In this document: positions 57,803 to 64,000 of the stretch, one piece after another
Numbering within the stretch: position 1 is the stretch's first letter
Layout of the letters: each line of letters starts with the position of its first letter
Origin: Prosapia bicincta
Lineage: Eukaryota > Arthropoda > Insecta > Hemiptera > Cercopidae
DNA: 64,000 nucleotides
Reading direction: 5' to 3'
Assembly: GCA_036971475.1 (NCBI GenBank)
Contig: JBAIZL010000006.1
Coordinates: 59,490,898 to 59,554,897 of the forward strand
Program-made: the position numbers and the translations under genes
The notes under the pieces: model-generated
Database searches by the model: none
What the model saw: only the letters and a program-made list of their open reading frames with translations
Told to the model about the DNA's origin: nothing

Positions 57803-57994
57803 TTAGAAACAGAGATAGGATAACAATCACACTTACCTCTTTGCAGTCAGAATGAGACCCGAGTATACTGTGCTAACTGTTATATAGCTAACTGTTTATT
57901 AGAAACAGAGATAGAATAACAATCACACTTACCTCTTTGCAGTCTGAATGAGACCGGAGTATACTGTCCTACCTGTAATATACGGGTTTATATA
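57803..57994 (-). promoter_or_regulatory. Duplicated polymerase promoter and 5' leader with splice donor
   Basis: A 69-bp unit (57803-57871 and 57899-57967) is repeated 96 bp apart. On the minus strand each has CAGTATACTC, GGTCTCATTC, GACTGCAAAGAG and then the donor GTAAGTGTG. A TATATAAA at 57994-57987 lies 29 nt before the first CAGTATACTC; a second TATATAA (57886-57880) lies nearer its own copy. Alternative first exons for the polymerase transcript are inferred. No clear acceptor was found before the ATG. Confidence 0.5.
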
Positions 57995-58011
57995 GCAACC
58001 TGTTTAGAGTG

Positions 58012-58190
58012 GGAGACATAGGCCAGCGATTTCTAATCACTGCACGGCCGCGAGTAGGAGTGAAAGTAGGTCAGCGATTTCTAATCCTTTCACTGCACGA
58101 CCGCGAGTGGGAGTGAAAGTTCAACGATTTCACACGGCACAACCTCGAGTGTGGGAAAAGGTCAATGATTTCTAAACTTTCTGTTGCGTG
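58012..58190. promoter_or_regulatory. Imperfect repeats between divergent promoters
   Basis: Three to four copies of AGGTCAGCGATTTCTAATC, CACTGCACGACCGCGAGTGG, GAGTGAAAGT. They sit midway between the polymerase promoter (minus) and the 58241 promoter (plus), as an enhancer or an origin-like element would. Confidence 0.5.
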
Positions 58191-58240
58191 ACACAGCCGC
58201 TTTGGGCAACTACACAGAGGACGCGTGGGGAGTTGCACAG

Positions 58241-58276
58241 TATATAAGCCGGTACCAACATACAGAGAGCATCAGT
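58241..58276 (+). promoter_or_regulatory. TATA box and TCAGT initiator
   Basis: TATATAA at 58241-58247 and an arthropod-type initiator ATCAGTC at 58271, with the A at 58274, 33 nt apart. The first ATG of the following gene is 50 nt downstream. Confidence 0.75.
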
Positions 58277-58323
58277 CTTCAGCGCTTTGCAGTTAGGTGC
58301 GTTGTGAGTGTTTTATCTTAATT

Positions 58324-58644
58324 ATGAATACTGCAAGTCAGCTCTCCGAAAATTCGGCAGTTAACCGGTTCAATGCGGTTCCGGTTTACGAGCGAATTTT
58401 GGTGTCGTTAAAGTCGTTGGCGTTGAATAAAGAATACGGCATTATCTGTGCGAAACTCGTAACAACCGTTCATGGCTCGTCTATTCAGGTTGACTTTGAT
58501 GACGACGATATAAAAAAGACTACTTTTTTTCCGAAACGGTATACCGCTATAGTGCAAGATTCCGATCTTCCGGAGTTGGAGAAATGCAAATTTGTCATTA
58601 CACGTCATGTCGGTAAGACGGTGATAATGGAAATACGGCCGTAA
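58324..58644 (+). CDS. Small Polinton protein (unknown, 106 aa)
   Basis: The ATG at 58324 is chosen because it follows the TATA/initiator promoter at the right distance; an upstream in-frame ATG (58297) precedes it. The protein has NRFNAVPVYERILVSLKSLA, an acidic DFDDDDI and FPKRYTAIVQDS, with a beta-rich C-terminus (KFVITRHVGKTVIMEIRP). It may bind DNA by analogy with small early proteins, but no family is recognised. A shrunken, frameshifted duplicate follows at 58770-58990. Transcribed away from the polymerase gene. Confidence 0.65.
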   Translation: MNTASQLSENSAVNRFNAVPVYERILVSLKSLALNKEYGIICAKLVTTVHGSSIQVDFDDDDIKKTTFFPKRYTAIVQDSDLPELEKCKFVITRHVGKTVIMEIRP

Positions 58645-58725
58645 ATCTTATTTATTTTCAAGGGGGTGACATATTTTAATGGAGTGGTCACCACTGATCA
58701 CAGCGTGGCTGGAGCTGTTTTCACT

Positions 58726-58750
58726 GGGACGAACTATTAGAGTTCGTCCC
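58726..58750 (+). ncRNA. 3' stem-loop, copy 1
   Basis: GGGACGAACT, loop ATTAG, AGTTCGTCCC: a perfect 10-bp stem about 80 nt after the stop of the 58324 gene. It is flanked by TTTTCACT and ACGGGG. The second copy at 58998-59022 keeps pairing through a C-G to T-A change. Confidence 0.65.
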
Positions 58751-58769
58751 ACGGGGAGCTGGCTTGAGC

Positions 58770-58990
58770 GGTTCCGGTTTACGAGCGAATTTTGGTGCCT
58801 TTAAAGTCGTTGGCGTTGAATAAAGAATACGGTATTACCTGTGCTCGTAACAACCGTTAATCTGTTCAAGTTGACTTTGATGACGATATAAAAAAGACTA
58901 CTTTTTTCCGAAACGATACTGCTATAGGGAAAGATTCTTCCGGAGTTGGAGAAATTTCGGTAAGACATGGTGATAATGGAAATACGATGT
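58770..58990 (+). pseudogene. Degenerate duplicate of the 58324 gene
   Basis: Matches 58385-58635 (GTTTACGAGCGAATTTTGGT onward) with many small deletions that destroy the frame. Its N-terminal part is missing. It is followed by the second stem-loop, so the duplicated unit included the 3' hairpin. Confidence 0.85.
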
Positions 58991-58997
58991 TTTCACT

Positions 58998-59022
58998 GGG
59001 ATGAACTATTAGAGTTCATCCC
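58998..59022 (+). ncRNA. 3' stem-loop, copy 2 (compensatory change)
   Basis: GGGATGAACT, loop ATTAG, AGTTCATCCC. Identical to copy 1 except for a paired substitution on both sides of the stem, which preserves the helix although the adjoining coding copy has decayed. Confidence 0.65.
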
Positions 59023-59116
59023 ACGGGGGGAGCTGACTTGATTAACGAATACTCTTTTAAACAAATACTTAATTATCGATATATTTCAGAAACTATCGAT
59101 TTATTTCAGAAACACT

Positions 59117-60537
59117 ATGACCGATAGACGAAATCAATCAGAGGTGAGTATGAAATAGCGTGTTTTTTTTTTGTTAAAGTTTTTATGTTTCGTTATTGCA
59201 ATTTTTCTTTGATTTTCAGTCTAATGACACAACAAACAACGATGATTCTAGCTACGATGAAACGGGCATTTGGGAAGAATTAGACAATCATACTAACGAA
59301 ATCGATCGTAACAGACGTAGCCCATCAATATTACGAAGGGCTGCATGGACACCGTACCATAGACGCCAATCGATGGTTGATCACAGCAGGGAGACTACGT
59401 CACAGGTAATTATAAACAATTTAGATTATTAACAGTTTCATTTTCATATCTAATAAGCTTTTTTCCTTTCAGGAAACACACATTACGACTCCTCCTAGAG
59501 TACCTGATCGTAGCAACACCGCCCACCCAACATCGGTGATTATTAATGAACTGCCTTTACTGTTTCCAAACAATTTAGATTATTAACAGTTTCATCTAAT
59601 AAGCGTTTTTCTTTCAGGGAACAAACACTCCGTCTAGAACCAGAGGACCTTTGGCTGATCGTAGCAACACCGACCACCCAACACCGGTGATTATTGTATT
59701 CTTAATGAATTTTTACTGTTATCTTCTTATTTTTCATTACTAAAATAAATTGTATTTTATAGGCTGCATTATTAAATCACGTTGTAAATAGACTCAGAGA
59801 TCGAGCGTCTCATTCGGGTGAACTAGAGGAGGAATTGCAACACATACAAGGACACGAGCATTCTCGTATTGACTGTTTCCTTTGCTTAGGAAGTAGGACA
59901 AGATATCCTCCTCAATATTCAGTAAGTTTTATTGTACGATGATAATAGCTGTACTATCAAAGGATTATAAATGAATTTCATTTCTAATTTTCTTAGACGG
60001 CTGTGGGAAATGCACGTGCAACTGCAGCTCGTAACGTATCGGCTGATGCACTGCAGATACTAAAAAGGCTAGTATCAGACTTAGAGACAGCGTTTCAAAG
60101 AGACGGATATGAACAAAACTTCTACGCAGTCGGCGTATGGAGGATCATGATGAGCGATCTGGACAAACTTCTTGAAGAGGGCCGAAGAAGAGTGGCTGTC
60201 GCTGAAGCGGAGGCTATAATGGCCGATCGAATCCCTTCATTCGTAGCCGTAAGTGTTACAATTTGTAAAAACTGATATTTATGCTATTCGTTTACAATAA
60301 TATAAATTATCTTCTTTGTTTTATATGTTGAAACAGAGAACATCAGAAGAGCAGAACGACGGAGACCGCGCCTACCGTATAGCAGACTGTACTGTCTGCT
60401 TAGAAAGACCACCATGCACTGCCATCATACCCTGCGGTCACGTGTATTGCAACCAGTGTGCGGAAAGGGTGCAGAGGTGTCCCATATGCAGGAAACCTGC
60501 TGACAGACGCTACCGACTATTTCTGAACCTGGAATAA
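59117..60537 (+). CDS. Seven-exon spliced RING protein (318 aa)
   Basis: Exons 59117-59143, 59220-59405, 59473-59535, 59618-59686, 59763-59921, 59997-60248 and 60337-60537 each have GT/AG borders and all join in phase 0, giving one frame to the TAA. Introns are 67-88 nt with T-rich acceptors. Exons 3 and 4 are duplicates (DRSNTAHPTS and DRSNTDHPTP) with similar flanking introns. The middle has a C-x2-C (DCFLCLG) and a helical region with RRRVAVAEAEAIM. The C-terminal RING (CTVC, CGHVYCNQC, CPIC) has all eight ligands and resembles IAP RINGs, so E3 ubiquitin ligase activity is likely; no BIR is present. It is unusual for such an element to carry so many introns. Confidence 0.82.
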
Positions 60538-60602
60538 TTGTTTAAATTATCATAGTATTCGTTAATGAAGTCTTCCCTCTAAATTCAGACTTAAAATTAT
60601 TG

Positions 60603-61036
60603 TTATATATATATATATTGTATTTAAATTACGTATTTGCCCTTGTCAATATATTTTTATTTTTTGAGACAATAAATTCATATTTATTAAAATACACGTA
60701 TTACTCTTATTTTATACTACCGAAATTTCCAAGACCTACTTGTACCACAATCGTACAGTTACACACAACTGAACGACTCGTAGCTCAGTCGCTAGCGTCA
60801 CACGCCAGCAAACCAAACGTCCTAGGTTCCATTCCCCAACCAAGAATTATATTTTTTCCAAACGTCATCACCAGAACAAGATGGCCCTTCCGCTCCTCCA
60901 CCAGCACCAGGGGCGGGGCGTCGACGCCATCTTCATCACCATCGACCTATCAAACAAAAGGGGCGGGGCTTAGGAAGGAGTGGGGGTAAGAAATACTGCT
61001 CTCTCATTGGGGGGATAAAGTATACCCATTACTACT
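60603..61036. repeat. Right terminal inverted repeat of the Polinton
   Basis: 434 bp, inverted copy of 39396-39828, followed by the GTTTAT target duplication. Carries the same GC boxes, YY1-like motif and tRNA-like boxes. The open frame 60600-60989 merely reads through it. Confidence 0.95.
60775..60842 (+). other. tRNA-like (SINE-type) RNA polymerase III promoter in the TIR
   Basis: A-box-like TAGCTCAGTCG (60781-60791) and B-box-like GGTTCCATTCC (60825-60835) are 44 nt apart in the right order, with text between reading like a tRNA-derived SINE head (CTAGCGTCACACGCCAGC). Arms do not fold into a full cloverleaf, so it is not a working tRNA gene. An inverted copy lies in the left TIR. Confidence 0.6.
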
Positions 61037-61042
61037 GTTTAT

Positions 61043-61240
61043 CAGTTTTATTGATTGGTCACCTATTCAAGTTAGTCACCTGTACATGTAGTCACCTATA
61101 TATTTAGCCACTTTTATACATAGACGCCTGTATACGTAAGCACCTTTTAATGTTGTCAGCTGTATACTTGTCACCAGTATTGGTAGCCGTCTGTATGTAT
61201 AGTCGCTTGTATGTATTTATAAGATTTGTTTGTGTTGGTA
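61043..61240. repeat. Minisatellite resumes after the Polinton
   Basis: CAGTTTTATTGATTGGTCAC and GTCACCTGTACATGTA units continue the array interrupted at 39389. Confidence 0.85.
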
Positions 61241-62814
61241 ACCGACAGGTTGTACCGCTTTATTTAATATTACAAACATTTAATGCAGACGTAACTAAGA
61301 GAAACCCCTATTGAAAATAATAATAATACCAATTAACATATGATTGAGTTGTAGTACGTATGATTTATTAGCTGTAAAAACTTGTCGTTGTTTTTCAAAG
61401 ATACAAATAATTAATATAATATTGGGAGATTAATTTAGCTCTTTAACGAATAATGCAGTGTTAGTTTGATAACGAAAGAGTGTCGTTAACGTTAAATCTT
61501 TTCTCTTTATGATTGTAATGTTTGAGTTGTTACTATATTAGTACTTACATGTTATCCAGAATGAATACAACTGAACAAGTGCACCATTGGGCTGCATGTC
61601 TTGGGACGGTGACGTCACAGCGCCCATGTTCTAAACCTACGTTCCGCATTTAGAATGAATAATGAAATATTCCACTCAGGCCGGAAGCTTCCTTATCACG
61701 TAGATATCATTCTACGGCTGTGGTTTCTATAAGTCTACACTCTTGTACAATTTAAACTCTATTAAAATTAATTTAAAAACATAAATTTTCCTTCTAACGC
61801 AGGTCAAAATTATATTCTACATTACAAGATTGTTAATTCAAAGATAGTTACGTAGTATAATATAGAGTAATAATATTCAGATATAATAATTACTCTAGCT
61901 TTCCAGCTTTTTCTTCTTTTCAAAATAATATATAATTCATATAAACAGGGGATCCTAAAATTTATGGCAAGTTATACAGTGTCAAATAATTAATCTGGAA
62001 TTTACCTCTCAGTGAAATTAACTCTCACTGATATTTTAGAGTTGTAATTGAGTTTGTTACATTATTTTTATGTAAAATGAGTTGACAATTAAATAATACC
62101 CATAAACTCTATCTCCAATAGTTCAAAAGAAACCGGCATTAGGTAAAAGGGTAAGGTCGAAAACACGCTTTTTTTCTTATGAACAACAATAGCTCTGTTA
62201 AATCACCTGTATACAAAGAAACCGCAACATTGAACGCAATAATAAAAACGGAATATAATCATTCTATTTGATGCGGACACAAGTCTCATCTCATGTCTAA
62301 ATCTTGCCATAGGTCGCCAGAAGTACGATTGATATTAAGTAAACACATATTATCTCATATTGGATACGATAACATTATTATCTTCATTTAGATGGGAAAA
62401 TAAAGGTTTATCACCGATAAGTAACGCATACGGTATTTAAGGGTCTGAAATACTCAGGAAGCTGCCGACACCGTCTTAAGACCGTCCTCTTTCTCTGAGG
62501 TTTTTAAATCTATATAGGTCCAGAGCGCGTCGAACACCTGACGGTGTGATCCTGACACCTGTGAGGACTCACCGTCAGTCAAAAATACGGTGCGTCATTG
62601 GTAGGAACAAAGTAAAGTAACACCCTATATCTGAGCCCTAGGTCACTCAGACCTCAAGCCAGATCGTGCTGGTCAGGGTGGATTACATGACATTTTAATA
62701 TCTAAGAGCTGGGGATTTAGTTTCATAGAGAACCATTTTCTGTGTTTACTGAGGATAAGAACCATTCCCCCTCAGCATGAGTTACTACTAGTGTCCTAAC
62801 TAATTTTGTTTAGG
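61241..62814. other. No gene seen
   Basis: AT-rich sequence without a supported frame. CCTGACGGTG and CACCGTCAGT (about 62540-62580) form a short inverted repeat. Confidence 0.35.
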
Positions 62815-64000
62815 CGTTTAGGTTCCTGTTGGTAGAGGTTGCAAGGGTACATTGTCATGTTCGGGGCCATCGGCGTTTCTTTGTCAGCTAGGCGGTGATG
62901 TGGCGTGGAAGGTCAGTCTTTCTATCATCAGTGGTGTAGGAGCTGTTCTTGAGTGCATGTTAGAGGACTGTCTGTATTTTGTCGACCTCATGGTCAACAT
63001 CCTCGTAGCTGTCAATCGGGTTACCGTGATGTTTGTAGAAGGCACTCATTGAAGCGTTCCCAATTGGTTTTCGTAAGCATTTTAGCTGTGGGAGGTGGAG
63101 TGTCAGGTGGGTCGTCAGGTGTTAGAATAACAGGCCATAGCCCGAGCTCAGATAGTCTATATTGATGAGTGAATGTCTGAGGATGATGTTTTAAACACGG
63201 TAGTGCCTAGGACATCATGAGTGTACCTGCGGTTGGATGGGTAATATGTAGTCAGCTGGTTCCAGTTTTTTTGACGCCTGGCTTGTTGGTAAGGTACCTA
63301 TGGAGAACATTGCAGTGTGGTTTGGAGACTGTAGAGCTCTATATCGGCTGTTTGAAATTAAGATCTTCCATGAGAATAATGGGATAGAGCTGGGTAGCCT
63401 ACTACTAGGTTGTAAATAAGCGGATAATATATAAAGGTTGGTACCCTCGTAGTGTTCCTGAACACAGGTGTGTTCAATGTTGGTGTTAGGGCGATTTATT
63501 ACAGCCTAAAGTACTAGCCTTCTGTGAACCCATAGGCGATGCCTCCGGACGAGCGGTGGCACAAATGGCTCGGGCAATCAATGCTGTATGTATTTTAGCA
63601 TGGAATCTGACGGAGTCTGTCGGGAATGTTCCAGATATCAGTGCAATATCGATATCTTAAGGGTAGAGGAAGTGGCGGGGCTTCACTTTCTTTTTGACGA
63701 ATACTCCATACGAGAAGACATTGATCATGACGGTTTTGAGGTCGTCAGTTTAGGTAGTTGAGGTTAAAATGATACAAGGAGGTCAGTCTTTTTTTATGTA
63801 GGGGAGGTATCCGGAGTCCGTGCCTCTGAGGGGTGTATTTGCAACCCCATTTTCCGTAGGGATGTGTAGGTCTGAGCAGGTACAGGTTGTGGCTTTGGCT
63901 TTTTCGTTGTTTTTCCCTTTATAAAAGCTAGGAAATACCCACGACAGAGCATGCAGGAGCTCCGAGACTAACCTTATGCTAAGAGATATTAGAGTTATTA
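62815..64000 (-). pseudogene. Decayed LINE-like element with endonuclease traces, copy 2
   Basis: Read on the minus strand, 63565-64000 is the inverted copy of 30104-30560. Further on, minus-strand fragments such as LGLWPVILTP, TAKMLTKTNWERFNECLL and IDSYEDVDHEVDKIQ (about 63140-62930) resemble the linker after the endonuclease of jockey/I-type non-LTR elements ('SDHxPVIL... W..F'). Stops and frameshifts abound. The element continues past the window edge. Confidence 0.5.

Larger units (their letters stand above)
39396..61036. mobile_element. Complete Polinton/Maverick (adintovirus-like) element, 21.6 kb
   Basis: Ends are fixed by terminal inverted repeats (39396-39828 and 60603-61036) starting AGTAGTAATGGGTATAC, and by a 6-bp target duplication GTTTAT (39390-39395 and 61037-61042), the duplication length typical of Polintons. 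The empty site CAATATAGGTTTATCAGTTT survives in a neighbouring repeat copy at 39088. Contents are the full Polinton set: protein-primed polymerase, integrase, packaging ATPase, adenain-like protease, and major and minor capsid proteins. Added are a BIR-RING protein, a spliced RING gene, a phospholipase A2 protein and a fibre-like protein. The TIRs are almost identical, so insertion was recent. The polymerase motif A change makes autonomous replication doubtful. Confidence 0.95.

Noticed and set aside
60775..60842. Functional tRNA gene
   Set aside because: Boxes A and B are present but acceptor and T stems do not pair; a SINE-type tRNA relic is more likely.
30092..64000. A single giant element bounded by the inverted copies at 30.1 kb and the right edge
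   Set aside because: The inverted copies look like truncated LINE fragments with stops, and no matching target duplication or internal logic was found.

Overview
The window looks like animal genomic DNA, most likely from an arthropod. It is AT-rich, full of satellites and microsatellites, and carries spliced exons, decayed non-LTR retrotransposons, an LTR element and a complete Polinton/Maverick (adintovirus-like) element. The species cannot be told from sequence alone.

Left third (1-27 kb): two tandem paralogous two-exon genes lie on the minus strand. Each has a short first coding exon encoding a signal peptide and a phase-0 second exon encoding a NUDT9-like (ADP-ribose pyrophosphatase-like) domain with an eroded Nudix box. 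Gene A has coding exons at 5354-5485 and 2118-2972. Gene B has coding exons at 26701-26808 and 12369-13229. The intron of gene A holds a 58-bp satellite. The 13.5-kb intron of gene B is almost entirely satellite, and each unit carries splice-acceptor-like and donor-like sequences. That satellite is split by a 4.7-kb non-autonomous LTR element with a CAGT target duplication. Between the genes are an 80/81-bp satellite with higher-order structure, microsatellites, and hammerhead-ribozyme-like motifs.

Middle (27-39.4 kb): microsatellites, a tandemly amplified LINE tail, a YY1-motif-like cluster, a LINE-like fragment repeated in inverted orientation at the right edge, a broken Polinton polymerase gene (32.1-36.3 kb), a ~146-bp satellite, and a GTCACCTGTATACGTA-type minisatellite.

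Right third (39,396-61,036): a 21.6-kb Polinton inserted in that minisatellite, with ~433-bp terminal inverted repeats and a 6-bp GTTTAT duplication. A related repeat copy nearby preserves the empty site. On the minus strand it carries a proline-rich protein, a BIR-RING inhibitor-of-apoptosis protein, a small conserved protein plus a broken duplicate, a 189-aa unknown, major capsid protein, a small ORF, penton-like minor capsid, adenain-like protease, a phospholipase A2 protein, a repeat-built fibre-like protein, a DUF8207-like protein, a glycosyltransferase-like protein, packaging ATPase, integrase with chromodomain, and protein-primed DNA polymerase. On the plus strand are a small unknown gene with a TATA/initiator promoter and a seven-exon spliced RING gene. 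Capsid, protease, ATPase and fibre genes together indicate a virion-forming element. The polymerase frame is open, but the motif A aspartate position is tyrosine, so this copy may not replicate itself. Beyond the element the minisatellite resumes, followed by unrecognised DNA and the LINE-like fragment.
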